Positions 1-6,129 of a stretch of 7,384 bases of DNA are shown here, in pieces. Origin of the DNA: CAYLSO01 sp964386525 (GTDB lineage Bacteria > Eisenbacteria > RBG-16-71-46 > DASYSL01); the NCBI GenBank assembly GCA_964386525.1, contig CAYLSO010000108.1, positions 1 through 7,384 on the forward strand, read 5' to 3'. The first letter of the stretch is position 1, and each line of letters opens with the position of its first letter. The notes under the pieces are model-generated. The model saw nothing but the letters and a program-made list of their open reading frames with translations, searched no databases and had not been told where the DNA came from. A program made the position numbers and the translations under genes.

Positions 1-668
1 CTGCTGTAGCCGCTCAGGATCATCTTCCCGGGGCCGCAGGCCGTGGCCAGCCGCACCGCCCGGGCCACGGCAACGCCGAGCTTCAGATCGCGCATCGCAC
101 GGCCGATCCCGTAGTCCGCCATGAAGGCGAAGTCGGTCTCGTCCGGGGGAGCCAGCGTCCAGGCCTGGTCGATACCCCAGACGTCCACCCCGCCCTGCGC
201 CAGATACACCGCGAACCCGAAGTCATCCGGCGTCGAGGGCGAGTACAACCCGGGCAGGTACATCCCGACGAAGTTCTTCGCGTCGCCGTGCTGGAGGAAG
301 ACGTTCGTCGCCGTCCGGATCGGCCGCCCCGGCTTGGTCTCCTTTACCACCCGGTGCAGCCGGAAGCGATCGTACTTCCCTTCGCCGAAGCGTACCTCGA
401 AGCTGTAGTGCACGATGTTCCCGCTGATCACATCGCGCCGCATGTTCAGCGCGTGCAGCGGCATCGCGTACTGCGCGCCGGCGTTGGCCGCCTCCTGGTC
501 GAGCATGGTCTGCACGCCCGCCAGGGCGAGGGTCAAGGGCGACGCGTCGCTGGCCGCGGGATTGTCTTCGCGGATGACCGGCGACGCCGCCAGCGCGGGG
601 ATCGTGAGGCAGACTGTCAGTGCCACGGCCATGAGAAGCGCACCGTAGCGGGGGCTCGCGGATCTCAT
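1..668 (-). CDS. Secreted alpha/beta-hydrolase-like protein, N-terminal part (gene runs off the left edge)
   Basis: The minus-strand frame starts at ATG 668-666 and stays open to the window edge (222 complete codons). Residues 1-27 form a signal peptide: an Arg-containing start, a hydrophobic core, and an ALA-A cleavage site near residue 27. Residues 85-108 are a strand-rich region. Residues 122-128 (NVFLQHG) look like the beta-strand plus HG oxyanion loop of alpha/beta hydrolases, and residues 161-166 (VDVWGI) look like the next core strand. The last readable residues are LSGYS (218-222). In this fold that is where the G-x-S-x-G nucleophile elbow sits, so Ser222 would be the nucleophile and the Asp and His of the triad lie outside the window. 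GAGGT at 678-674, 5 nt before the ATG, supports the start. Family and substrate are not recognised; it could be an esterase, lipase or peptidase exported to the periplasm or outside. The fold is inferred from these motifs only. Confidence 0.72.
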   Translation of the reverse strand, partial: MRSASPRYGALLMAVALTVCLTIPALAASPVIREDNPAASDASPLTLALAGVQTMLDQEAANAGAQYAMPLHALNMRRDVISGNIVHYSFEVRFGEGKYDRFRLHRVVKETKPGRPIRTATNVFLQHGDAKNFVGMYLPGLYSPSTPDDFGFAVYLAQGGVDVWGIDQAWTLAPPDETDFAFMADYGIGRAMRDLKLGVAVARAVRLATACGPGKMILSGYS

Positions 669-673
669 ATCGC

Positions 674-678
674 ACCTC
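674..678 (-). promoter_or_regulatory. Ribosome binding site of the left-edge hydrolase
   Basis: The minus strand reads GAGGT here, 5 nt before the ATG at 668. It fixes the start of the signal-peptide-bearing frame rather than the internal Met at residue 13. Confidence 0.55.
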
Positions 679-733
679 GGGCGGGCCGCGCGGAACGGTG
701 GCGGCCCGCGGGACGGAGAAGCGGGTTCGAATC

Positions 734-751
734 GCCGGAGACGTCTCCGGC
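734..751. promoter_or_regulatory. Perfect 18-bp palindrome, possible operator
   Basis: The sequence GCCGGAGACGTCTCCGGC equals its own reverse complement over all 18 bases, with no loop; the next bases outward do not pair. It lies 66 bp upstream of the hydrolase ATG on the minus strand, a typical position for an operator bound by a dimeric regulator. No regulator gene is visible nearby, so the operator role is inference. It could also be a chance GC-rich palindrome. Confidence 0.4.
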
Positions 752-950
752 CCGATGGCGTGGGATGTGGACGGGAGCCGGCCCGCGGCTCGGTGGGAAA
801 GTCGGCGAGAGCGTGGCTCTGCGAGTGAGTCGCCACTCGTCCGCATGGAGAGCGGCGATCAAGACTAGGGCCGCGCGTGCGCGCGAGGCAACCGGGAAAT
901 CGCCGCGCCCGCGGTCTATTTCAGTTGCGGGAATATGACTCCGCGCATGC

Positions 951-971
951 GGCGGGCGGTTAACCCCCGCC
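951..971 (-). terminator. Hairpin downstream of pip, possible terminator
   Basis: GGCGGG (951-956) pairs with CCCGCC (966-971) around a 9-nt loop that contains the palindrome GGTTAACC. It starts 7 bases past the pip stop codon. There is no clear T-run, so termination activity is uncertain. Confidence 0.3.
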
Positions 972-977
972 GCTGCC

Positions 978-1949
978 TCACCACCCCGCGAACCGGTCCG
1001 TCGCCGCCACCAGTGCGCGGCTGTTGGGCGGCTCGAAAGCGCTGTGCCCGCTGTCGGGGGTGATGATGAGGTCAGCCTCCGGCCAGGCGCGGTGCAGCGC
1101 CCACGCGCTCTCCACTCCGCACACCACGTCGTAGCGGCCCTGCACGATGACACCCGGGATGTGCCGGATGCGCCCAGCGTCACGCAGCAACTGATCGTCG
1201 GTCGCGAGCCAGCCGCGGTGGACGAAGTAGTGCGCCTCGATGCGGGCCATGGCGAGCGCGGTGGCGTCCTCCTCGTAGTGGCTCTGGAACGCCGCGTCCG
1301 GGATGAGCTTCGAGGTCGCCCCCTCCCACCCGCTCCACACCTTGGCCGCAGCCAGCCGCACCGCCGGGTCGTCGCTCGTCAGGCGCTTGTAGTACGCGGT
1401 GAGCAGATCGCCGCGCTCAGCCTCCGGGATGTGGTCGCGATACGCCTCCCAGGCGTCGGGATACATGACGGAGGTCCCCGACTGATAGAACCAATCGATC
1501 TCCCGGCGGCGCAGCAGGAAGATGCCGCGCAACACCAGCTCCGTGACGCGCTCCGGGTGCTTCTCGGCGTACGCCAGCGCCAGCGTCGAGCCCCAGCTGC
1601 CGCCGAACACCTGCCACTTGGCGATCCCGAGATGCTCGCGCAGGGCCTCGATGTCCGACACCAGGTGCCCGGTCGTGTTGTCCTCGAGACTGGCGTGCGG
1701 CGTGCTCTGGCCGCAGCCCCGCTGGTCGAAGAGCACGATGCGGTACTTCTCCGGGTGGAAGAAGCGCCGCTGCTTGGGCTCGGTGCCGCCGCCCGGCCCG
1801 CCGTGCAGGAACACGACCGGCTTGCCCGCCGGGTTCCCGCTCTCCTCGAAGTAGAGCTCGTGTCCCCCGCTCACCGGCAGCCGGTCGGCGCGGTAGGGCT
1901 CGAGGGGCGGGTACATCCAGGTGAGCGGGTCCTTCACGGGGCGGGTCAT
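978..1949 (-). CDS. pip: Proline iminopeptidase (S33 alpha/beta hydrolase)
   Basis: This complete 323-residue enzyme removes N-terminal proline from peptides; the family is normally cytoplasmic and about 310-330 residues long. It opens with the family-typical YPPLEPY (13-19). It then has the HGGPGGG oxyanion motif (49-55), DQRGCGQS (75-82), and the nucleophile elbow GGSWGS (116-121) with Ser118. The likely rest of the triad is Asp274 in GRYD and His302 in DSGHS. ARIEAHYF (235-242) is the conserved segment that in this family carries a glutamate contacting the substrate amino group. No signal peptide or membrane segment is present. The start is supported by GGAGG at 1958-1954, 4 nt before ATG. 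It stands alone: about 200 bp with strong hairpins separate it from the upstream gene and 309 bp from the downstream one, so it is probably transcribed from its own promoter. All key residues are present, so it is expected to be active. Confidence 0.96.
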   Translation of the reverse strand: MTRPVKDPLTWMYPPLEPYRADRLPVSGGHELYFEESGNPAGKPVVFLHGGPGGGTEPKQRRFFHPEKYRIVLFDQRGCGQSTPHASLEDNTTGHLVSDIEALREHLGIAKWQVFGGSWGSTLALAYAEKHPERVTELVLRGIFLLRRREIDWFYQSGTSVMYPDAWEAYRDHIPEAERGDLLTAYYKRLTSDDPAVRLAAAKVWSGWEGATSKLIPDAAFQSHYEEDATALAMARIEAHYFVHRGWLATDDQLLRDAGRIRHIPGVIVQGRYDVVCGVESAWALHRAWPEADLIITPDSGHSAFEPPNSRALVAATDRFAGW

Positions 1950-1953
1950 GGGT

Positions 1954-1958
1954 CCTCC
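1954..1958 (-). promoter_or_regulatory. Ribosome binding site of pip
   Basis: The minus strand reads GGAGG, 4 nt before the ATG at 1949. It favours this start over the Met at residue 12, which would sit only just before the conserved YPP motif. Confidence 0.6.
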
Positions 1959-2002
1959 ACGCGGGCGGACGGCGGCATGCCTCCACGGGCCGCGGCGCCC
2001 GC

Positions 2003-2008
2003 AGTGTA
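2003..2008 (-). promoter_or_regulatory. Possible -10 element for pip
   Basis: The minus strand reads TACACT, matching 4 of 6 bases of the TATAAT consensus, about 54 bp before the pip ATG and past the upstream gene's terminator hairpin. No good -35 hexamer lies 16-18 nt upstream of it, so this is only a weak candidate. Confidence 0.2.
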
Positions 2009-2044
2009 GCCGCCTGCCGCCGGCTCGCGCACGCCATAAGCGAA

Positions 2045-2086
2045 GACCCCCGCGCCGGGGCCCGCAGGCCCCGGTCCACGGGGGTC
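2045..2086 (-). terminator. Strong compound hairpin, terminator of the triplicated secreted protein gene
   Basis: The outer stem is GACCCCCG (2045-2052) with CGGGGGTC (2079-2086), 8 bp. Nested inside it is CCGGGGCC (2055-2062) with GGCCCCGG (2067-2074), 8 bp, with the 4-nt loop CGCA. Small internal loops (2053-2054 and 2075-2078) join the two stems. On the minus strand it begins about 62 nt past the stop of the 2149-5286 gene and is followed by a T-richer stretch (TTCGCTTAT). This fits an intrinsic terminator. Its near-symmetry means it could also stop transcription from the other side. Confidence 0.7.
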
Positions 2087-2102
2087 CGATCCGTCGCGCG
2101 CG

Positions 2103-2122
2103 GCGGAGCGGCGCTGCTCCGC
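2103..2122 (-). terminator. Second hairpin after the same gene
   Basis: GCGGAGC (2103-2109) pairs perfectly with GCTCCGC (2116-2122) around the 6-nt loop GGCGCT. It lies 26 nt past the stop codon at 2149 and ahead of the larger hairpin. There is no T-run. It may protect the 3' end of the mRNA or assist termination. Confidence 0.4.
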
Positions 2123-2148
2123 ACCGCCCGCCGCTGCCCGCCGTCCGC

Positions 2149-5100
2149 CTAATCCAGCCGCACCACCCGGACCGAGCGCGATCCGGCTGGGCTCGTCAAC
2201 TGGGCGAGGTAGATGCCGGCGCCCGCGGCCGCGCCCGAGCCGTTACGGCCGTCCCACGTGAGGCTGTGGTCGCCGGGCGAGAGACCGGTCAACGTCTTCT
2301 CCCAGACCTGCCGGCCCGCCACGTCGTAGAGGGCCAGCCGCACGTCACCCTCGACCGGCGTGGTGAAGCGGAACATCACCGACTGCCCGTGGCTCGGGTT
2401 CGGCACCGGCGCGCGGAAGGCGAGCTGGCTGCCCGTCCCGGCGCCGACCGCCACCGTGCCCTGCGGCGCCAGCGTCAGCCCGGTGAGCCCGGGGTAACCG
2501 GTCGGCCCGACGAGAGCCATGAAGCCGGTCGTCGGGTTGATCCGATAGAAACCGCCGCCGTCGATGTTGTTGCCGACGCCATACAGGTCGCCGTCAGGCC
2601 CGAACTCGATGCTCCCGAGCTGGCGCGGGAGGGCAGTGATGGTGGCCGGCAGGCCGCTGGTGATGTCCATGCGCACGAGCGACGGCGCGCCGCCGCCGGT
2701 CACCCCGATCATGGCGCTGTTGCGCGGCTCGAAGGCCAGCCCGGAGATGGGGCCGACGCCGGTCGCGCCGACGAGCGTGGACAGGCCGGTCACCGGGTCG
2801 AGGATGCGGAAGTCCGAGGGACCGCCGGGAGACGTCGCCGCAGCCCCGTAGAGCCGCCCGAGGGCGAACTCCAGACCCTGGTACGCACCGCCGTTGCCGA
2901 CCGGCGCGCCGAGCGGCGCCCCGCTGCCGATGGCGAACGGCTGCGCGAAGAAGTTCCCGCCCGAAGCCTGCAGCCAGGCGACGCCGGTGGTGCCGTCGGC
3001 CTCGATCTCGGTGGCCCCGGCCCCGCCGAACGTCGGCAGCGTGCCCAGCAGCGAAGCCCAGCCGTTGATCCGGTCGATGGTGACCAGTTCGCCGAGCGTG
3101 GTCGAGGCGTAGAGCGCGCCGCCGTCGATCTTCGCCACGCACGCATTGGCCACGACGAGCGCCCAGTCGCCGGTGCCGGAGAAGCTGACGTGGCCGGTCC
3201 CGTTCAGGTAGACGACGCGGCGGTCGGGACGGTAGGCGGCCGCGATCTCGCCGCTCACGTGCTGCCCGTCCGCCATGCCCGCACCCTGCAAGACCAACGT
3301 CTCGCGAAAGACGCTGTCGTAGGACAGGACGCCGTGGTGCAGTCGGGTCGTGCCGTCGCCCGCGTAGGACGACGGGCTGATATTCAGGCCCGGAGCCGTC
3401 GTGGTGACGGGGCTATACGCCGGCGTGGCGATCCGCCCGCCGAGAGCGTAGCCCGGGTAGACGGAGGCGAGGCCCATGATCACCTTGCCGCCGGCGTCCA
3501 CGTAGCCTGCCAGCCGGTCGCCGAGCAGCGTGGGATCGTTGTAGAGGTTGTTCGGGTGCGTGTAGACGCAGTCGTAGGCCGCGAGCAGCGCCACCGAGGG
3601 CGTCGCGACGTTCGCATTGAAGTAGTCCACGCGGCCGCCGGTCGCCGCGGCGATGGCCCGCCGGTAGGCCGGGTCGTCGATGTCGGCGACCACGTAGAGC
3701 ATATCCGGCCCGCTAGCCGGGTTGCAGGTGAAGGCGTTGGCCACAAGCCGCGGCCAGTCGCCGGTCCCGCCGAACGCCGCTGCACCCGCGCCGTTGCTGT
3801 AGACGACGCGCCCGTCGGGGCGGTAGGCCTGCGCGATCTCACCGTCGTCGTAGTGCCCGTCGACGAGGCCGGCGCCCTGCGCGTAGAGGACGTCCCGGAA
3901 GGCGCAGTCGTAGGCCGGCACGCCGGTGTGCAGGCAGGTGGTGCCGTCGCCCAGGTAGGGTGACAGAGCGAAGTGGAACTTGTCGGGGTCAGCCGTCACG
4001 GGCGAGTAGCCCTTGCCCCGGATCCGCCCGCCGATGGAGTAGTCGGAGCCACCGATGAGATCGTTGTACATCGCACCGACGCCGAGCACCACCTTGTTGC
4101 CCGCGTCCACGAAGTCGGCGAGACGGTCGCCGAACAGGACCCGGTCGGAGTACACCTGGGCCGAGTGCGTGTAGACGCCGTCGTAGGTCGCCAGCAGGGC
4201 GGCCGAGGGCGTGCCAGTGCGGGCGTCGAAGTAGTTGACCGGCCCGAGGGTGTAGGCCCCGATGGACGCCCGGTACGTCGCGTCGTCGCTAAAGCTCGGC
4301 GCGTAGAGGATGCCCGGTGCGGTCGGCCGGCCGCTGGCGGCGTTGGCGATGATCTGCGCCCAGTCGCCGGCCCCGGCGTACGTGATGGCCCCGGTGCCGT
4401 TCACGTACACGACCCGACCGTCGGGGCGGTAGGCCAGGGCGATCTCGCCGTCGGCGTAGTGGCCGTCCACGATGCCCGGGCCCTGCGGCACGAGGAAGTC
4501 GCGGAACGTGTTGTCGTAGGCCAGCACCCCGGCGTGCAGCGAGGTCGTCCCGTCCCCGACGTAGGCGGAGAGCGAGAGGTGGTTGGTGCCCGCCGGCGAG
4601 GTGACCGGCGAGTACCCGGCGGTCATGATCCGGCCGCCGAGGGACCAGCCGGTGGTGAACGTGCAGAAGACGGAGAGGATCACCTTGCCGCCACCGTCCA
4701 CGTAGTCGGCCAACCGGTCTCCGAATAGGACCCGGTCGGAATAGGAGATCGAAGCGTAGGTGTACACGGCCTGATACCCCGCGAGCTGCGCCGCCGTGGG
4801 CGTGCCTGCGTTGGCGTCGAAGTAGTCCACCGTGCCCCCGGTGAGGGCTGCGATGGCCGCCCGGAACGCCGGGTCGTCGGCGTCGGAGGGCGCGTACAGG
4901 ATCGCCGGCGGCGAGGCCGCCGTGGCGAAGGTCGTCGCCGGGGCGACCGGCCGCCCGAAGAGCAGCCCGGAGAGATCGGCGGCGGACCCGCCCCGGGGCG
5001 CGCCGTCGGTGACGTCGGCGCGGGCGGCGGGCTCCAGCGCCGGAGCCGGCTTGGCGACCACGCGGAACCGCGAGGTCAGGCTGGGCCCGAAAGCGGCGTC

Positions 5101-5286
5101 CGGGGCGGTCGGGACGGCGACCGCCTCGGCCCGCGCCGCGGGCGCGACCGCCGGCGGGGCCGGCGCGGCCGCGCGGGCGGCGGCGATTCGCTCGGGGTCG
5201 CCGTTGGGCGCCGCCGGCGCCACCGCCGGGAGGGCGCCGAGTGCGATCCCGACCAGCAGCAGCAACAGGGCTCGAAGTGAAACCAT
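2149..5286 (-). CDS. Secreted protein with three ThuA-like repeats, beta-propeller-like region and FlgD-like C-terminal domain
   Basis: This is a complete 1045-residue exported protein. Residues 1-26 are a signal peptide (one Arg, then a Leu-rich core, then Ala/Pro). Residues 27-127 are an Ala/Pro-rich, probably disordered linker. Three tandem ~190-residue domains follow (about 129-316, 326-518, 529-715). Each has a start like ILYAPS-DD, then VDYFDA, then GDRLADYVDGG-KV, GYSPVT, GDGTT-LH-GV-YD, DGEI--AYRPDGRVVY and a final GDW--ANA. The order of strands and the GDRLA-YV-GGK step resemble ThuA-like/class I glutamine-amidotransferase-like domains, but I see no amidotransferase Cys, so a catalytic role is doubtful. 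Residues 723-947 have repeated LYG / DP-TG / VG-TG / GL-F-P units, as in beta-propellers. Residues 955-1045 form a FlgD-like Ig domain (PNP at 962-964, LYDVAGRQV at 986-994, WDGRNGSG at 1011-1018, terminal VRLD), a type that often ends secreted FCB-group proteins. It is probably a surface or extracellular protein of unknown ligand. An upstream in-frame ATG at 5406 would add 40 residues before the signal peptide and is rejected. Confidence 0.85.
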   Translation of the reverse strand: MVSLRALLLLLVGIALGALPAVAPAAPNGDPERIAAARAAAPAPPAVAPAARAEAVAVPTAPDAAFGPSLTSRFRVVAKPAPALEPAARADVTDGAPRGGSAADLSGLLFGRPVAPATTFATAASPPAILYAPSDADDPAFRAAIAALTGGTVDYFDANAGTPTAAQLAGYQAVYTYASISYSDRVLFGDRLADYVDGGGKVILSVFCTFTTGWSLGGRIMTAGYSPVTSPAGTNHLSLSAYVGDGTTSLHAGVLAYDNTFRDFLVPQGPGIVDGHYADGEIALAYRPDGRVVYVNGTGAITYAGAGDWAQIIANAASGRPTAPGILYAPSFSDDATYRASIGAYTLGPVNYFDARTGTPSAALLATYDGVYTHSAQVYSDRVLFGDRLADFVDAGNKVVLGVGAMYNDLIGGSDYSIGGRIRGKGYSPVTADPDKFHFALSPYLGDGTTCLHTGVPAYDCAFRDVLYAQGAGLVDGHYDDGEIAQAYRPDGRVVYSNGAGAAAFGGTGDWPRLVANAFTCNPASGPDMLYVVADIDDPAYRRAIAAATGGRVDYFNANVATPSVALLAAYDCVYTHPNNLYNDPTLLGDRLAGYVDAGGKVIMGLASVYPGYALGGRIATPAYSPVTTTAPGLNISPSSYAGDGTTRLHHGVLSYDSVFRETLVLQGAGMADGQHVSGEIAAAYRPDRRVVYLNGTGHVSFSGTGDWALVVANACVAKIDGGALYASTTLGELVTIDRINGWASLLGTLPTFGGAGATEIEADGTTGVAWLQASGGNFFAQPFAIGSGAPLGAPVGNGGAYQGLEFALGRLYGAAATSPGGPSDFRILDPVTGLSTLVGATGVGPISGLAFEPRNSAMIGVTGGGAPSLVRMDITSGLPATITALPRQLGSIEFGPDGDLYGVGNNIDGGGFYRINPTTGFMALVGPTGYPGLTGLTLAPQGTVAVGAGTGSQLAFRAPVPNPSHGQSVMFRFTTPVEGDVRLALYDVAGRQVWEKTLTGLSPGDHSLTWDGRNGSGAAAGAGIYLAQLTSPAGSRSVRVVRLD
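3142..4902 (-). repeat. Three tandem copies of a ~190-residue ThuA-like domain (coding repeat)
   Basis: The copies lie at about 4339-4902 (copy 1), 3733-4311 (copy 2) and 3142-3702 (copy 3), joined by linkers of about 9-12 residues. The copies share the motifs GDRLA, GYSPVT or AYSPVT, GDGTT, AYRPD and GDW in the same order. Some oligonucleotides, such as CCGTCGGGGCGGTAGGC near the AYRPDG motif, are still identical between copies 1 and 2. The protein copies have otherwise diverged, so the duplication is not very recent. Confidence 0.85.
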
Positions 5287-5293
5287 CGTGAGA

Positions 5294-5299
5294 CTCCTT
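5294..5299 (-). promoter_or_regulatory. Ribosome binding site that sets the start of the triplicated secreted protein
   Basis: The minus strand reads AAGGAG, 7 nt before the ATG at 5286, which opens directly into a signal peptide. This decides the start against the longer in-frame option at 5406. Confidence 0.75.
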
Positions 5300-5374
5300 T
5301 TCGCTAGGCCCTGACCCCAGGGCGTGGATGCGGCGGCCCGTTGACCGGCTGTCCCCCGGACGGAGGAAGCGGTG

Positions 5375-5406
5375 ACTCTAGCAGCGACCGTGATGAGCGT
5401 CGGCAA
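5375..5406 (-). promoter_or_regulatory. Possible promoter of the triplicated secreted protein gene
   Basis: On the minus strand TTGCCG (5406-5401) is followed after 20 nt by TAGAGT (5380-5375), which is preceded by TGC as in an extended -10. TAGAGT matches 4 of 6 consensus bases, but the spacing is longer than the usual 16-18 nt. It would give a leader of about 80 nt. It lies past the terminator-like hairpin of the upstream gene, which is the expected place. Confidence 0.3.
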
Positions 5407-5471
5407 ACTTCCGGTGAAGGCGTGGCGCGCCCGCGACGACGGCCGGAGTCCACCGGCCGGGCGGCCGGGCG

Positions 5472-5505
5472 GGCGGCCCGGGACGCCTCCCGCGCCCGGG
5501 CCGCC
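5472..5505 (-). terminator. GC-rich hairpin after the DUF7450-like gene
   Basis: GGCGGCCCGGG (5472-5482) pairs perfectly with CCCGGGCCGCC (5495-5505), 11 bp, around a 12-nt loop. On the minus strand it starts 21 nt past the TAG at 5527. There is no T-run after it, so it may be a Rho-independent terminator of the GC-rich kind or only an mRNA 3'-end structure. Confidence 0.5.
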
Positions 5506-5526
5506 GCGGCTGCCGGCGCGACCTAT

Positions 5527-6129
5527 CTACCTATAGAGCGCCTTCACCCGGCCCCAGGTCTGGGGCTCCGTGGGCACGACCTCGTTCTTGGTGGACGGCA
5601 CGCACAGCAGCCAGTCCTCCTTGAAGCGGATCTCCCCGAAGAAGAACTGGTCGTGGATGAGCGCGCCGAGCCCGTAGAACATCGGCGGCTCGATGCGGTA
5701 GCACGCCAGGTGCGCGAAGGGATTGACGATGGGATAGACCACGCCGTCGGCCGTGGTCTTCTCGGCCGGGTTGCAGAGCAGCTCCGGTTGCAGCACGACC
5801 GCGGTACGGGTGTTGAACTGGTCGGTCAGCACCACCGGCCGGTCCACCGGCTGCCCGATCGCGCGGTAGCACTTGTAGTGGTTGGCCGACGGCAGCGGCT
5901 CGGTCGGCGACTGGGCGTGCTTGATCGCCGGGTTGAGCAGGTAGACGCCGTCGAAGACGCGGAACTCCTGGTCCTGGCCGAACTGGTTGCCGACGAGCGC
6001 GGCGCGCGGCGGCTCCGGGCTATCGATCCGCCACCAGGCGTAGTGCAGGAGCGTGTCGATGATGCCCTCGCCGTTCTTGTCCACCGGGTTGGCGAAGCGC
6101 TCCAGGACGGTCACCATCACCGAGTGCTC
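5527..6129 (-). CDS. Protein with three DUF7450-like Cys-paired repeats, 5' end missing
   Basis: The frame ends at TAG 5529-5527 with ALYR. Three ~42-residue repeats fill it (6045-5920, 5880-5758, 5712-5587), each of the pattern H-x2-C-Y-R ... DQF ... LLC-x-P-x2-K. I recall this as a DUF7450-type repeat of exported bacterial proteins of unknown function; the name is from memory. Copies 2 and 3 each have two cysteines (HYKCYR/LLCNP and HLACYR/LLCVP), probably a disulfide. Copy 1 has Trp in place of the first Cys and lacks the second. The upstream side is the problem: coding character in this frame fades between about 6105 and 6150, no signal peptide or convincing start with ribosome binding site is present, and a different plus-strand gene begins there. 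An ATG at 6117 exists but lacks a ribosome binding site and would start in mid-domain. I read this as a C-terminal fragment. The boundary is good to about 25 nt. Confidence 0.7.
   Translation of the reverse strand, partial: EHSVMVTVLERFANPVDKNGEGIIDTLLHYAWWRIDSPEPPRAALVGNQFGQDQEFRVFDGVYLLNPAIKHAQSPTEPLPSANHYKCYRAIGQPVDRPVVLTDQFNTRTAVVLQPELLCNPAEKTTADGVVYPIVNPFAHLACYRIEPPMFYGLGALIHDQFFFGEIRFKEDWLLCVPSTKNEVVPTEPQTWGRVKALYR
5587..6045 (-). repeat. Three ~42-residue Cys-paired repeats (coding)
   Basis: Units at 5920-6045, 5758-5880 and 5587-5712 align at an H-x2-(C/W)-(Y/W)-R start, a central (N/D)QF, and a terminal LL-(C)-x-P-x2-K. Spacers are 13 and 15 residues. Only units 2 and 3 keep the cysteine pair. 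Confidence 0.7.

Larger units (their letters stand above)
669..977. other. Non-coding gap between the hydrolase and pip
   Basis: I see no credible gene in these 309 bases; open frames crossing it are antisense or out-of-frame and lack family features. It holds the hydrolase ribosome binding site (674-678), an 18-bp perfect palindrome (734-751), a 14-nt alternating pyrimidine-purine run (872-885), a small AT-richer patch (about 916-940) and a hairpin just past the pip stop (951-971). It should contain the hydrolase promoter, but I could not find a convincing -35/-10 pair. Confidence 0.6.

Noticed and set aside
724..733. GGTTCGAATC, resembling the T-loop of a tRNA
   Set aside because: The flanking bases do not form a 5-bp T-stem, and no acceptor, D or anticodon arms can be found around it.
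223..846. A 207-codon minus-strand frame covering the gap and the hydrolase
   Set aside because: It is in another frame from the signal-peptide-bearing hydrolase, Arg/Pro-rich and without a signal or motif.
1044..2009. Plus-strand open frame of 321 codons opposite pip
   Set aside because: It is antisense to a complete, motif-perfect proline iminopeptidase and has no recognisable features.
1921..3963. A 680-codon open frame on the plus strand opposite the large secreted gene
   Set aside because: It is Arg/Ala/Val/Gly-rich with no domain or motif, and it is exactly antisense to a frame with a signal peptide and clear repeats. High GC makes such shadow frames common.
5287..5406. In-frame extension of the large secreted protein to ATG 5406
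   Set aside because: It would place 40 Arg/Ala/Ser residues before the signal peptide, while the ATG at 5286 has AAGGAG 7 nt upstream.
5341..6110. Upstream part of the long plus-strand frame that leads into the peptidase tail, as a possible peptidase N-terminus
   Set aside because: It shows no HExxH or family motif and is the antisense of the DUF7450-like repeats, so the peptidase really starts only near 6112-6133.
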